This document shows, piece by piece, positions 32,694 through 41,855 of a DNA stretch of 64,000 nt (within the stretch, counting starts at the first letter, position 1; every line of letters starts with the position of its first letter). A program made the position numbers and the translations under genes. Below the pieces are notes generated by a model. It saw only the letters and a program-made list of their open reading frames with translations, had not been told where the DNA came from and searched no databases. The DNA is from VRUE01 sp036379955 (GTDB lineage: Bacteria > Actinomycetota > Thermoleophilia > Solirubrobacterales > 70-9): the NCBI GenBank assembly GCA_036379955.1, contig DASVFR010000007.1, forward strand, positions 1 through 64,000. The letters are read 5' to 3'.

Positions 32694-35305
32694 GCGAGAC
32701 GGCAACCGCTTCGGCGGCGAGCTTGCCCGGCGCGCTGGCAGCGCTGGCGCCGGCGCTGCGCGGTCGGGCGATTGGCGAGCGTCGTCGCGAGCAGCGCGCC
32801 CGCGAAGCGGCCGCGGCGCAGCGCGAGCTGGCCGCGCGCTTCGGCGGCGCCCGCCCCCAACGCGAGGCGCCGCTCGGCTTCCGCTTTGCCCTGGGGGGAG
32901 CCGAACGCTCCGCACTCGGGCCCGCGGCGCTGCTGTCGCGCTGCGTCCTGGTCCGCCCCTACGTGCGCGAGGTCTTCGCGCTCGGGATCGTCGCCCGCGA
33001 GGGCACCTGGCGTGGCGAGCGGAGCTTCCAGGTGCCGGGCACCGACGCCCGCGCCATACAGGCGGTCCTCGACCTGATCCCGCCCGAGATCCCCTATACC
33101 CAAGGTGCCTGGGCGGCCCAGAACCGTCGTGCCTCGACCCGGCACACGAAGCTCCAGGCGGAGTTTTGCAAGCTCAGCTGCGCTGCTCCGCGTATCGTGG
33201 TGCGTGAGCACGACGAGGAGGAGGGCCAGCTGACGCAGATGGCGGTCCTCCTGCGCGCCAACTCCAGCCAGGGACTCTTCGGGCGCATCCTGACCCGCCC
33301 GGTCGGCTGGCTCGCCGAGGAGAGCCCCGCCCACGCCTGGCCGGCGGAGACGCTCCGCCCACCCGAAGCGCTGCTCGCCCATGAGGCGCTCGAGCTCGCC
33401 CACCAGATGAGTGAGGCCGAGGTCGAGGTCGACGATCCGGAAGGGATCCTCGAGCCGCTGGAGGCGCTCGCCCGCGAGCACCTGGTGGCCCGCCGGGTCC
33501 CGGGCCTGCCGGGTCTCGCCGAAGTCGTGCACGGCCAGCCGAGCGGCTGGCCGCTCGGCTCGGCGCGAGAGGTGAGCGCCGAGGAGGCAAAGCGCGAGGT
33601 CAACGTCGCCCGGAAAGGGGGCGCCAAGGTTGTCCTCGATCCCGAAGTCGCCGATGTGCTGGCGATGGCGGCGGCGCGGCCTGCCCTCGACGGCGACCTG
33701 CTGCCGCCCCAGCGCGGGGCGGTTGCTCGCCACCGGGCGACCGAGGTCGGGATCCTCAACTTCTCCAAAGTCGGCACCGGCAAGACGGCGATGACCCTGA
33801 TCGCCGCCCGCGGCAAGGCCGCCGAGCTCGAGGCCTACCGGATGTGCGTGGCGCTGCCCCGCTACATGCGCTCCGAATGGGTCGAAGAGCAGATCCCGAA
33901 GTTCTGGCCGGGGGTCGCCGTGCACGTCGCCGAGGATCGGCGGATCGCCGCCGGGCTGATCGGCTTCGATCGCGAGCTCGGCCTCGAGCCGGGGATCCTG
34001 ATCGCGACCTTCGAGCAGGTCCGCACCGCGGTCGAGGACCTGCGCGTACTCACCTACGACGACCTCGTCGTCGAGGAGGCCGACGAAGCGCTCGCCAACC
34101 CCGGCACGCAGCTCGCCCGGGCGCTCTGGCGCCTGCGCGAGCGGGCCAAGGTCGCGGTCCTGATGACGGGGACGCCGCGGGGCAAGTCAAACGACGAATA
34201 CGACGCCCTGGAGGCCTTCGCCCGCAACGACCGCGAGGCGCTTCGGGCCAAGCCGCTCTCGAGCCGCTACGCGACCTTCGACGAGGTCTCCCAGCGGCGC
34301 CTGCGCCGGGCGATGGGCCCGACGATGGTCCGGCTCACCCGCGAGGACATGAAGGACCACATGCCCGAGCTCGACGAGCCGGAGTTCAAGATCATCGACC
34401 CGACGCTCGCCGAGCTGGCGCTGCTCGACGCCGCCGAGGAGCGGATCGCCTCGCTTTTCGGGACGCTGCGCGAGCAGGTCGAGCGGGCCGCCGCCCTGGC
34501 ACCCGATGACTCAGAGCTGGCGGTACTGCGAAAGCGCATGGCCTCCACCCGGGGCCTCTTGCTCTCGGCGACCGAGGTGGCGCTGCTCGCCGCCTCAGAC
34601 GCCGAGGCGCTGCGGGCCTCCAAGGCGGTCGCTGCTGCGCTCCTCGAGTCCGAAGGGCTGATCGACGCGGTGGTGAGGACGGGCCCCAGCAAGCGGGCCT
34701 GGATCGCGGGGACCGCGGCCGCGGCCGCGGCCGACGGGGAGAAGACGCTGCTCTTCGCCGAGTCGGTCGAGCTGTTGCGGCTGCTCTCGCGCGAGCTCGC
34801 CGAGACCCACGGGGTGGAGGCGCCGCTCTTCATCGGCGGCATGGGGGAGCGCGAGGCGGCTCGCCTCAAGCGCTCCTTCCGGCTCGGCGAGTTCCCGGTG
34901 ATGCTGATGAGCCCGATCGGCAGGCGGGGCCACAACCTGCCGGCCTCCCTGGTGGGCCACTACGACCTGCCCTGGACGCCGCGGCCCTTCGAGCAGCGGA
35001 TCGGGCGGGCGACGCGGACCGGCTCCGAGTACGACTCGGTCGGGGTCCTGCTCGCCCTCCTCAACTACCCCTGTGAGCTGCACCGCGCGGGCATCCTGAT
35101 CCCCCGCGCGGCCGAGGTAGACGGCGTCCTCAACCGCGGCGAAGACGCCAGCGCCGCCCCCGGCGAGGGCGGCTCGGAGGAGTTCGCCCGCCAGTTCGCC
35201 GGCCTCGCCACCGAGCTCGCCGACCGCGAGGGGGCCTCGACCAAGATGAAGGTCGCAGCGCAGATCTTCGCCGCGCGGCGCGATGCCGCCCCGCTGGCCG
35301 CCTGA
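32690..35305 (+). CDS. SNF2-like DNA-dependent ATPase
   Basis: 871 residues. N-terminal domain of about 340 residues unlike known SNF2 proteins. ATPase motifs follow: FSKVGTGKTAMTL (Walker A, around residue 362), CVALPRYMRSEWVEEQI (Ia), VVEEADEALANP in place of DEAH (Walker B Asp/Glu pair replaced by EEADEA), LMTGTPRGKSNDEY (III). The C-terminal RecA lobe is clear: PVMLMSPIGRRGHNLPAS, DLPWTPRPFEQRIGRATRTG. It should translocate on double-stranded DNA without strand separation. Its place between nuclease and MoxR genes suggests a role in replication or DNA protection of the element. Confidence 0.8.
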   Translation: MSETATASAASLPGALAALAPALRGRAIGERRREQRAREAAAAQRELAARFGGARPQREAPLGFRFALGGAERSALGPAALLSRCVLVRPYVREVFALGIVAREGTWRGERSFQVPGTDARAIQAVLDLIPPEIPYTQGAWAAQNRRASTRHTKLQAEFCKLSCAAPRIVVREHDEEEGQLTQMAVLLRANSSQGLFGRILTRPVGWLAEESPAHAWPAETLRPPEALLAHEALELAHQMSEAEVEVDDPEGILEPLEALAREHLVARRVPGLPGLAEVVHGQPSGWPLGSAREVSAEEAKREVNVARKGGAKVVLDPEVADVLAMAAARPALDGDLLPPQRGAVARHRATEVGILNFSKVGTGKTAMTLIAARGKAAELEAYRMCVALPRYMRSEWVEEQIPKFWPGVAVHVAEDRRIAAGLIGFDRELGLEPGILIATFEQVRTAVEDLRVLTYDDLVVEEADEALANPGTQLARALWRLRERAKVAVLMTGTPRGKSNDEYDALEAFARNDREALRAKPLSSRYATFDEVSQRRLRRAMGPTMVRLTREDMKDHMPELDEPEFKIIDPTLAELALLDAAEERIASLFGTLREQVERAAALAPDDSELAVLRKRMASTRGLLLSATEVALLAASDAEALRASKAVAAALLESEGLIDAVVRTGPSKRAWIAGTAAAAAADGEKTLLFAESVELLRLLSRELAETHGVEAPLFIGGMGEREAARLKRSFRLGEFPVMLMSPIGRRGHNLPASLVGHYDLPWTPRPFEQRIGRATRTGSEYDSVGVLLALLNYPCELHRAGILIPRAAEVDGVLNRGEDASAAPGEGGSEEFARQFAGLATELADREGASTKMKVAAQIFAARRDAAPLAA

Positions 35306-35411
35306 GCGCGGCCCCACCTACGGCGCCCGGCCAAGACGCTGGGCGCAGACCGAGCGCGGGGCGCCCGCCAGTGGCGCGCCGCGACCCACAGCTCTCAGAG
35401 AGGAGCACGAT

Positions 35412-36371
35412 TTGGCTACTGCAACCGCAACCCCGCCGGCCGGCGGGGTCGAGCGCCTGCGCGAGATCGCCGCCGAGGCGGCCGGCGTCGACATCGACGC
35501 CACCACCCTGGAGGGCTCCGAGGAGGAGTCCTCGGGCAGGCGCACCGTGACGCTCGCCGATGGCCGCGCCTACCTGGTGCGCCGCATCGCCGGCATGGAC
35601 GACGTCGAGTTCATCCGCATGGCGATCGAGGCGGGCTTCAACGTCTGCCTCTACGGCCCGCCGGGAACCGGCAAGACGACGCTCGTCGAGGCCGCCCTCG
35701 GCGAGGGCCGGGTGATCACCCAGGAGTTCTCCGAGGGCACCCAGGTCGAGGACATCACCGGCAGCTTCTTCCCTGCCCCCGAGAAGGGCTGGGAGTGGGG
35801 CGACGGCTCGTTGACCCGCGCCCTTCGCGAGGGCAAGCTCTGGTTCGGGGACGACATCACCCAGGGCGACCCCAGGGTGCAGAGCCGCGTCTTCCCGGCG
35901 CTTGACTCGCGCCGCCAGCTGACTCTCAACGAGTGTGGCGGCGAGGTCGTCGGAGCGCAGGAGGGCTTCGGCGCGATCATCGCCTACAACCCCAACCTGC
36001 CGGGCACGACGTTCTCCGAAGCGCTCGCCTCGCGCTGCGCGATCCACGTCTACGTCGGCTTCGACGCCGCCACCGCGCGGCGCCTCGGCGTCCCGCTCGA
36101 CGCCGTCTCCGCGGCCGAGAAGCTGAACCGCGAGTTCGAGGCCTCCGACCCGCTCGTCGGCATCGCCCCGGCCGAGGCGGGACCCGCGACTTGGGCCCCG
36201 CAGCTGCGCGAGCTCTTGGCCTTCAAGGCGGTCGCGGAGGTCTTCGACCCGCTGACCGCGGCCCGCAACCTGCTCGGGCTCTGCCCCGAGGAGTCGCGGG
36301 GGGCGATGAGCGAGGCGCTTCAGGCTCACGTCACCGGCGGCGTCGCGCTCGACCCCCTGCGGGTCGAATAG
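35412..36371 (+). CDS. MoxR/CobS-like AAA+ ATPase
   Basis: About 319 residues from a TTG at 35412, with GAGAGGAG upstream. Walker A LYGPPGTGKTTL at about residues 81-92; then GTQVEDITGSFFPAP, Walker B LWFGDDITQGDP, sensor and arginine-finger region IIAYNPNLPGTTFSEALASRCAIHVYV. The layout is that of MoxR/CobS ATPases, which remodel or activate a partner carrying a VWA domain. The next gene, two bases downstream, encodes exactly such a partner, so the two should form a complex as CobS-CobT or NorQ-NorD do. Confidence 0.85.
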   Translation: MATATATPPAGGVERLREIAAEAAGVDIDATTLEGSEEESSGRRTVTLADGRAYLVRRIAGMDDVEFIRMAIEAGFNVCLYGPPGTGKTTLVEAALGEGRVITQEFSEGTQVEDITGSFFPAPEKGWEWGDGSLTRALREGKLWFGDDITQGDPRVQSRVFPALDSRRQLTLNECGGEVVGAQEGFGAIIAYNPNLPGTTFSEALASRCAIHVYVGFDAATARRLGVPLDAVSAAEKLNREFEASDPLVGIAPAEAGPATWAPQLRELLAFKAVAEVFDPLTAARNLLGLCPEESRGAMSEALQAHVTGGVALDPLRVE

Positions 36372-36373
36372 CG

Positions 36374-38122
36374 ATGGGCTGGAAGGAGGCGTTCTGGCGG
36401 CTGCCCGCCGAACGCGTCCAGCCCTCGGCCTTGCCCGGCGGCTGGGGCCGCGCGAGCGCCGCGCTGACCAAGGCGGCGCTTGGGATCGTCGGCGGGGTTC
36501 TCGTCAAGTGCTACCCGAAGGCCTCAGAGCCAGTCGCCGGGCTGGTCAATCGGGTGACGAACGTGATCCTGATCGACGGCGAGCTGCTCGGCTGCGCGCC
36601 CGAGGAGATCCCTGCCGAACCGGACGGCGATGAGCTGAAGGCGCTGGTCGTCGTCCTCGGCGTCCTCGATCACGAGTGTGGGCACGTCAAGCACACCCCG
36701 ACGCCACGGGCGATGCAGGACATCCCCGAAGAGCTGCTCGAACGCGCCAAGTGGCTCGAGGAGGGGCGCATGGAGGCGCGGCTGATCGAAGGCGTGCCCC
36801 GAGTCGCGCGCTACCTGCGCGCGGCGATCACGAAGATCCTCCTCGAGCACCGCCCCGAAGACCCCTTGGCGCCGATGAGCCGCGCCCGGGCGGTGAAGGG
36901 CGCCGTGCTGGTCTGCTCGCGCGTGCCCGCCGGCACCCTGCGCGCGGCCGATGTCGTCGACAGCGAAGCGCGCTTCGCCGCCGTCCTCGGCGAAGAAGAC
37001 TTGGAGACGGTCAAGGAGATCGTCGCCGAGGTCTGCGCCGCACCCGACTCTGAAGCGGTCGCGGCGCTGACCGAGGGCGCCCGGCGCCTGGCCGAGCTCG
37101 CCCCGACCGAGGAGGAGGAATGCGGCGAAGGCGGAGCGGGCGAGGGCTCAGACGGCGGCGACGGCGAGGCAGGCGCCGGGGCCCCGAGCTGGGAGGAGGC
37201 GAGCGGACCCCTCGCCGCCGCGGAGCGCAGCGCCCGCGCCGAGGCCGTCGAGCTCGACCCCCGCGAAGGCGGCGTCGACCCCGAGCTGCGCGAGCTCGCC
37301 CGCGAGATCGCCGAGGGAGGAGCGGCCGCCGCCAAGCGGCTCGCGCTCTTCGGCGGCGGGCACGGCTTCGGACTCGGGCCGGGGATCCCCGAGACCGGTG
37401 GGCGCCCGCCGGTCGCGATCGAGCGGACCGCCGCCCGGCGCCTCGCCCACGCCCTGCAGGAGGCGCGCTCCAAGCGCCTGATCCGCGAGGGCCGGGTCAA
37501 CCCGCCCGGGCGCTTCTCCGGCCGCGGTGCGATGCGCCAGGCCTCAGAGCTCGAGCGGGGGGCGCCCGTCCGCGGCCTCGCCTTCGCCACCAAGCGCACC
37601 GTGCTCGCCGAGCTCTGGCAGCCGGTGGTCGGGATCGCGGTCGACGTCTCGGGCTCGATGAGGGCCTTCGAGGGGCCGATCGCCTCGGTCGCCTGGGTGG
37701 TGCACTCGGCCGTCGAGCAGGTCGGCGGCCGCGCCGCCGTCTCGCTCTTCGGCGATGAGGCCAAGCTGCTCTGCCGTCCCGGCCATCGCCTCGGCGAAGT
37801 GCCGGAGGTCTCGGCGGTCGGCGGCTCAGAGGACGTCGGCGAGGGGATCGAATTGCTGCGCGCGGTGCTGCCGCTCTCAGACCGCCGCCGCCCGCGCCTG
37901 CTGTTCCTCATCGGCGACGGCTGCTGGATGTCTGCGCCATGGGCGGAGGCGGGCGAGCGAAACATCGCCGAGCTGCGAGCGAGCGACTGCGGCGTCGTTG
38001 CGATCGGGATCGGCTCCGAGCCCCAGCGCCACGGGGAGAGCTCCCGTGTCGCCGTCGGCGAGCCCCTGGAGATCGCCGCGGTCATCGGCAGCGCTGCGGT
38101 CGAGGCGCTCGGTGCCCGCTGA
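36374..38122 (+). CDS. CobT-like VWA protein with zinc-metallopeptidase-like motif
   Basis: About 582 residues. An early DHECGHVKH at about residues 99-107 resembles a HExxH metal site. Middle: acidic low-complexity stretch (EEECGEGGAGEGSDGGDGEAGAG) typical of CobT. C-terminal VWA domain begins PVVGIAVDVSGSM at about 417-429 (MIDAS DxSGS), continues AVSLFGDEAKLL and LLFLIGDGCWMSAP. It should act with the MoxR ATPase upstream, two bases away. The exact client is unknown; in cobalamin synthesis the pair inserts cobalt, but other MoxR-VWA pairs activate enzymes or assemble complexes. Confidence 0.8.
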   Translation: MGWKEAFWRLPAERVQPSALPGGWGRASAALTKAALGIVGGVLVKCYPKASEPVAGLVNRVTNVILIDGELLGCAPEEIPAEPDGDELKALVVVLGVLDHECGHVKHTPTPRAMQDIPEELLERAKWLEEGRMEARLIEGVPRVARYLRAAITKILLEHRPEDPLAPMSRARAVKGAVLVCSRVPAGTLRAADVVDSEARFAAVLGEEDLETVKEIVAEVCAAPDSEAVAALTEGARRLAELAPTEEEECGEGGAGEGSDGGDGEAGAGAPSWEEASGPLAAAERSARAEAVELDPREGGVDPELRELAREIAEGGAAAAKRLALFGGGHGFGLGPGIPETGGRPPVAIERTAARRLAHALQEARSKRLIREGRVNPPGRFSGRGAMRQASELERGAPVRGLAFATKRTVLAELWQPVVGIAVDVSGSMRAFEGPIASVAWVVHSAVEQVGGRAAVSLFGDEAKLLCRPGHRLGEVPEVSAVGGSEDVGEGIELLRAVLPLSDRRRPRLLFLIGDGCWMSAPWAEAGERNIAELRASDCGVVAIGIGSEPQRHGESSRVAVGEPLEIAAVIGSAAVEALGAR

Positions 38123-38173
38123 GCGAGCAAGGCGGCGCCCCGCGCCGCGACTACGAACTGGAAGGAGGTGGCG

Positions 38174-39961
38174 ATGAGCACCGCCACTGTCATGGAGAGG
38201 CCCCCGGACCACATCGAGGGACAGGAGCAGATAGAGGCCGGCATGGGGGAGCGCGAGCGCCCGCTGCGCTATCTGCCAGTCGAGCAGATCAGGCCCGGCG
38301 CCAACCCGCGCCGCAACGCCTCAGAGCCGGCGCTGGCGACGCTTACGACCTCGACCGAGCGGATGGGGACCCTGCAGACGGTCCTCGTCCGCGAACTCGG
38401 CGAGGAGGACTTCGAGCTGATCGCCGGCGAACGGCGCTGGCTGGCGGCCCGGCGCGCCGGGCGCCCGCGGGTGCCCTCGATGGTGCTCGGGGCCGACGAG
38501 GAGGTCGACGAGCCGACCCGGCTGGCGATGGCCTTCGCCGAGAACGCGCTGCGCGAGAAGCTCACCCCGCTCGAGGAGGCGATGCTGTTGGCGGGCCTGA
38601 TCTCGCGCTTCGGCTTCAGCCTCGAGGGCGCGGCCGAGCACCTCGGGATGACCCATGAGCTGGCCGGGGCCCGCATGGCCCTGCTTGAGCTCCCCGAGCG
38701 GGTGCGCGAGCGCCTCGCCGCCGGGGAGCTGACCCTGCGAAACGCGGCCACCCTGGCGCCGATCGCGGCGAAGGCGCCTGGCGTCGCCGAGGCGCTCGCC
38801 GAGCGGATCGCCAGTGGCGCCCAGAGTCAGAGTGCCCTCGACAGCGACCCTGCCGCGGCCCTGCGCCGCCTCGCCGATGAGGAGCGGGCGACCGAGCGGG
38901 CCTTCCTGATCCCCTTCGGGCCCCACGACACCGTCAACCTCGACGAGGTCACCGCGCGGATCGGCGCCGCGGCCGCCGAGGGCCTCGTCGCCGAGATCCA
39001 GGTGCCCGACGTCGAGGAGGCGCTGAAGGCGATCGACGGCTCGTTGGCCTCGGTCCCTGCCGCACTGCGGACCGCTCACGTCAGCGAGTCAGACGCTGAC
39101 CGGGCTCGCGCCTTCGAGGCGCTGATCGAGTATCGAGAGGGCGCCTACCGGCGCTCCGGCGTTCTCGTCGACGCCGCCTTCGCCGCCGACTGGGCGCGGG
39201 GCGCCGCCGCCGAGCTGGCCGAGGGCGGCGGCGAGATCGAGGGCGGCGGCGAGCCGGTCGAGATGCCAGCCGAACGCGAGGACCCCAAAGCCGCCCGGGA
39301 ACGCCGCAAGGCCGAAGCCCTGCGCGGCAAGTCCGCGAACTCCCACTTGGACCGCGAGCTGACCAACCGCTTCGACTACCAGAGCGAGGTCTCACTCGAC
39401 CAGGCGCGGGTGATCGCGGTGCTCTTCCTCGAGTTCTTCGGCCGCGAGATCGCCGCCGGGCACCGGGTGGTGCGCGAGGCCTGGCTCAAACGCGACTTCC
39501 GGCCGAGCCGCGGCGGCTCGCGGATGGTCGAGGAATACCCCTCGGTTGACGAGATCACCGGCCTGCTGGAGGCCGAGTGGCGCAAGGCGAGCACCGGTTC
39601 CGCCCTGATCGGGCGGATCTTCGCCGCCTGTGTCTCGGCGATCTTCGCTGACCAGAGCGTGCTCGGCGCTGCCGCGAAGCCGAACCTCGAACTCCCCTAC
39701 ACCCTCGGTCGCGAGGAGCAGCTGCAGGGCCTGGCGCCGGCGGCGCTCTGGCGGGAGGCCGAGGCCTGCCTCGGCGAAGAACGCGCTGCCGAGCTGGCGC
39801 CGCTGTTCACGGCGCCCGAGGCAAGCGCCGAGCCGGCGCGCGACCGGCTTGCCCGCAGCGAGGACCTCTCCGGCGAAGCGCTCGAGCTGATGCCCGGGGA
39901 CGCCGAGGAAGGGCCGGCTCGCGAGGAGGCGGTGCCGGCGGTGGGCGGGCGAGATGACTGA
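38174..39961 (+). CDS. parB: ParB-family partition protein with long C-terminal region
   Basis: About 595 residues. The ParB/Srx-like N-terminus: PVEQIRPGANPRRNASEPAL, ELIAGERRWLAARRAGRP, FAENALREKLTPLEEAML, then a helix-turn-helix FSLEGAAEHLGMTHELAGARM. The AGERRWLA box is the CTP-binding signature. The C-terminal half is long, charged and unlike ordinary ParB (320-400 residues). No ParA lies nearby. Start is the ATG at 38174 behind AAGGAGGTGGCG. Partition, silencing or a ParB-like nuclease role are all possible; the missing ParA argues against simple partition. Confidence 0.8.
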   Translation: MSTATVMERPPDHIEGQEQIEAGMGERERPLRYLPVEQIRPGANPRRNASEPALATLTTSTERMGTLQTVLVRELGEEDFELIAGERRWLAARRAGRPRVPSMVLGADEEVDEPTRLAMAFAENALREKLTPLEEAMLLAGLISRFGFSLEGAAEHLGMTHELAGARMALLELPERVRERLAAGELTLRNAATLAPIAAKAPGVAEALAERIASGAQSQSALDSDPAAALRRLADEERATERAFLIPFGPHDTVNLDEVTARIGAAAAEGLVAEIQVPDVEEALKAIDGSLASVPAALRTAHVSESDADRARAFEALIEYREGAYRRSGVLVDAAFAADWARGAAAELAEGGGEIEGGGEPVEMPAEREDPKAARERRKAEALRGKSANSHLDRELTNRFDYQSEVSLDQARVIAVLFLEFFGREIAAGHRVVREAWLKRDFRPSRGGSRMVEEYPSVDEITGLLEAEWRKASTGSALIGRIFAACVSAIFADQSVLGAAAKPNLELPYTLGREEQLQGLAPAALWREAEACLGEERAAELAPLFTAPEASAEPARDRLARSEDLSGEALELMPGDAEEGPAREEAVPAVGGRDD

Positions 39962-40190
39962 GGCCTCAGCCGAAGGGGCCTGCATCGTCTGCGGGCACCA
40001 GACCCCCGACAAATCCCACGGCGGGGGATTTCGCGGCGCCCGCCGCTACTGGCACTGGCGCTGCGCCGACGGCGAGGAGTGCGCGGTGAGGCGTAACGCC
40101 GGTAAACGGCGGCCGCAGCCCGAGGCCGAGGTCCGCGCCGTGTGGCAGGCGCGGCATCCCGGGGGCCGCGGAGAAGGGGCGAGGCGATGA
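39954..40190 (+). CDS. Small zinc-finger-like protein
   Basis: 78 residues, overlapping parB by 8 bp. CIVCGHQTPDKSHGG...WHWRCADGEECAV carries a Cys/His set that could bind zinc, near the N-terminus. The C-terminus is basic (RRNAGKRRPQPEAEVRAVWQARHPG). No family recognised. Coupling suggests an adapter for the ParB-like protein. Confidence 0.45.
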   Translation: MTEASAEGACIVCGHQTPDKSHGGGFRGARRYWHWRCADGEECAVRRNAGKRRPQPEAEVRAVWQARHPGGRGEGARR

Positions 40191-40405
40191 AGCTGGCACC
40201 GATAAAGGCCCGCGACATCGTCCTGGCCGACGTGCGGGGCGATCGCTTCTACGGCCTGGTCGCCGAGCCGGTGGCGATGAACGAGGTCCTGCGCCGGCGG
40301 GCGCTGACGGTCAGCTCCCTGACCGGGCGCCCGATCCCGACGCGCTTTCTGAGCGCCACCCAGGTGGTGGCCCACTACCGGCGCGCCGCTGGTTCGCGCG
40401 ACTGA
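40187..40405 (+). CDS. Small hypothetical protein
   Basis: 72 residues from the ATG at 40187, coupled by ATGA to the previous gene. Sequence APIKARDIVLADVRGDRFYGLVAEPV suggests a small beta-barrel; the second half is TGRPIPTRFLSATQVVAHYRR. No family recognised. Confidence 0.5.
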   Translation: MKLAPIKARDIVLADVRGDRFYGLVAEPVAMNEVLRRRALTVSSLTGRPIPTRFLSATQVVAHYRRAAGSRD

Positions 40406-40481
40406 GCGGCCCCCGGCCCCGATCCGCGAGGGCTCGGCCCAGGCGCCGCGTCCTCCCACACCCCTACGAGAGGAGAGCTTC

Positions 40482-40541
40482 ATGCGATACGACCAACTGC
40501 CCGCGGGCCCGCCCCGCGGCGCACTACCTCGCCGCAGATGA
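40482..40541 (+). CDS. 19-residue leader peptide coupled to methylase-like gene
   Basis: ATG at 40482 with a strong ribosome site (GAGAGGAGAGC) begins a 19-codon frame (MRYDQLPAGPPRGALPRRR) whose TGA overlaps the ATG of the next gene (ATGA at 40538-40541). Without it the methylase-like gene has no clear ribosome site, so translation probably depends on reinitiation. A Pro-rich stretch (AGPPRG) may slow ribosomes. The peptide may have no function of its own. Confidence 0.45.
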   Translation: MRYDQLPAGPPRGALPRRR

Positions 40542-41386
40542 GCGAGCCCTTCATCGCGGCCCAGCGCGTCGCCGAGGCCGCCGATCGCGCCTGGCACGGC
40601 GCCGGCGCCGGCGCCGACGAGGGGGTATGCGTCGGCGTCATCGCCGCGCTTGCCCTGCTCGGCCAGGCGGACCCGCAGGGCCCTGACCCCCGCGAGCAGA
40701 TCCTCGAGCTGGGCGACGAGGAGATCGCCCAGCTCCTCAACGAGGTCTGGTGCCTGTTCACGATCACCCGACCCGAGCTCGCGATGCGCTGCGGGCCCTT
40801 CGGCGAGTGGCTGAACGCAGAGCCGCTCGATCGCCACCTCCTCGCCGGCGCCGGCGCGGTCGCCCGCACCGCGGTCAAATCCGGCCTGCTCGAGCTGACG
40901 CTCGACCTCGAGGTCTCCCGCCAGGTCGACCTCCTCGGCGTCGTCTACACGACGATGCGAAGCCCCAGCGCCAAGGCGGCGCGCGGCGAGTTCTACACAC
41001 CACCGGAGCTCGCCGAGGTGATGGCGCGCATCTCGTTCTCCAGGGCCCGAGCCGGATCGTCGATCTGCGATCCGACGGCTGGCACCGGTGGCCTGCTGCG
41101 GGCTGCCGCCCAGACGCTGCGCGCCGAGGGAAAGGACCCTCGCGAGTTCCGCTGGTACGGATGCGACATCTCGCCGGTCGCGGTTGCCGCTCTGGCCGTG
41201 AACGTCCACATCTGGGGCCTCGGGTGCCAAGTCGTGATCGGTTGCGCGGACACGCTCGCCGAGCACTGGGAGGTGCGGGCGCTCCGCGAACAGCGCGAAG
41301 CGGTCGAGGCTCAGCGATCGAGGGCAAGGGCCGCAGTCCTGTTCACGGCGATGGGATTGCACGGGGCTGGAGGCGAGGTGCGATGA
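40538..41386 (+). CDS. N6-adenine methylase-like protein lacking the catalytic motif
   Basis: 282 residues. AdoMet-binding features of N6-methylases of the HsdM type are present: RGEFYTPPELAEVM at 149-162, motif I DPTAGTGG at 178-185, an acidic CDIS at 209-212, and CADTLAEHW at 236-243. The protein then ends after about 40 helical residues, before any (N/D)PP(Y/F) catalytic motif. It may be a truncated enzyme, an AdoMet sensor, or one subunit of a split methylase. No restriction subunit is adjacent. Translation likely starts by coupling to the leader peptide at 40482. Confidence 0.7.
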   Translation: MSEPFIAAQRVAEAADRAWHGAGAGADEGVCVGVIAALALLGQADPQGPDPREQILELGDEEIAQLLNEVWCLFTITRPELAMRCGPFGEWLNAEPLDRHLLAGAGAVARTAVKSGLLELTLDLEVSRQVDLLGVVYTTMRSPSAKAARGEFYTPPELAEVMARISFSRARAGSSICDPTAGTGGLLRAAAQTLRAEGKDPREFRWYGCDISPVAVAALAVNVHIWGLGCQVVIGCADTLAEHWEVRALREQREAVEAQRSRARAAVLFTAMGLHGAGGEVR

Positions 41387-41592
41387 GGGCGCCGCAGCGG
41401 CGATCGCCAGAGCGTTCGGCTCGTGTCACCGCGCGGCGCGAGGACCCGATGCGGCGCCGACGTCTGCTCGATCTGGTGCGAGCCGAGCTCGCACGCAGCA
41501 ACCCGCACAGCCGGCGGACCCCGCGTTTCGGCGCCCGAGCGAAAGGCCGGGCCGTAGCCGGCGTCCAGCAGAAAGGAGTTAAGAAGCGATGA
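41383..41592 (+). CDS. Small basic hypothetical protein
   Basis: 69 residues, coupled by ATGA at both ends to the methylase-like gene and the gene at 41589. Very Arg-rich (PQRRSPERSARVTARRE, MRRRRLLDLVRAELARS) and probably nucleic-acid binding. No family recognised; acceptance rests mainly on coupling. Confidence 0.4.
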   Translation: MRAPQRRSPERSARVTARREDPMRRRRLLDLVRAELARSNPHSRRTPRFGARAKGRAVAGVQQKGVKKR

Positions 41593-41855
41593 GTGAGAAA
41601 GCGCTCGCCGAGTGCGAGCGGACCGACGTTGACTACCGCATTCAGGTCGCCTACCGTGTACCGGTCGAGGTGATCGTCGACCTTCGGCGCGGGACTGTCG
41701 ATCGCGTCGTCGTGATCGACGAGGGCGGAGTCCTTGACCAAGAGGCAGGGGTGCGCCAGGAGAGCACCCTTCATCCCGTGTCCCTCGACGAGGCCAGGCG
41801 CGCGACCGAGATCGCCGAGGCCGGCAATTGGCCGGTCTGGGAGCACGGCTTCTGA
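41589..41855 (+). CDS. Small hypothetical protein
   Basis: 88 residues, coupled to both neighbours (ATGA at 41589, TGATG at 41855). The sequence (VDYRIQVAYRVPVEVIVDLRRGTVDRVVVIDEGG, then RRATEIAEAGNWPVWEHGF) reads as an alpha/beta domain. The second part resembles the C-terminal helix plus W.P.WE.GF end seen in other small actinobacterial mobile-element proteins. Function unknown. Confidence 0.5.
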   Translation: MSEKALAECERTDVDYRIQVAYRVPVEVIVDLRRGTVDRVVVIDEGGVLDQEAGVRQESTLHPVSLDEARRATEIAEAGNWPVWEHGF

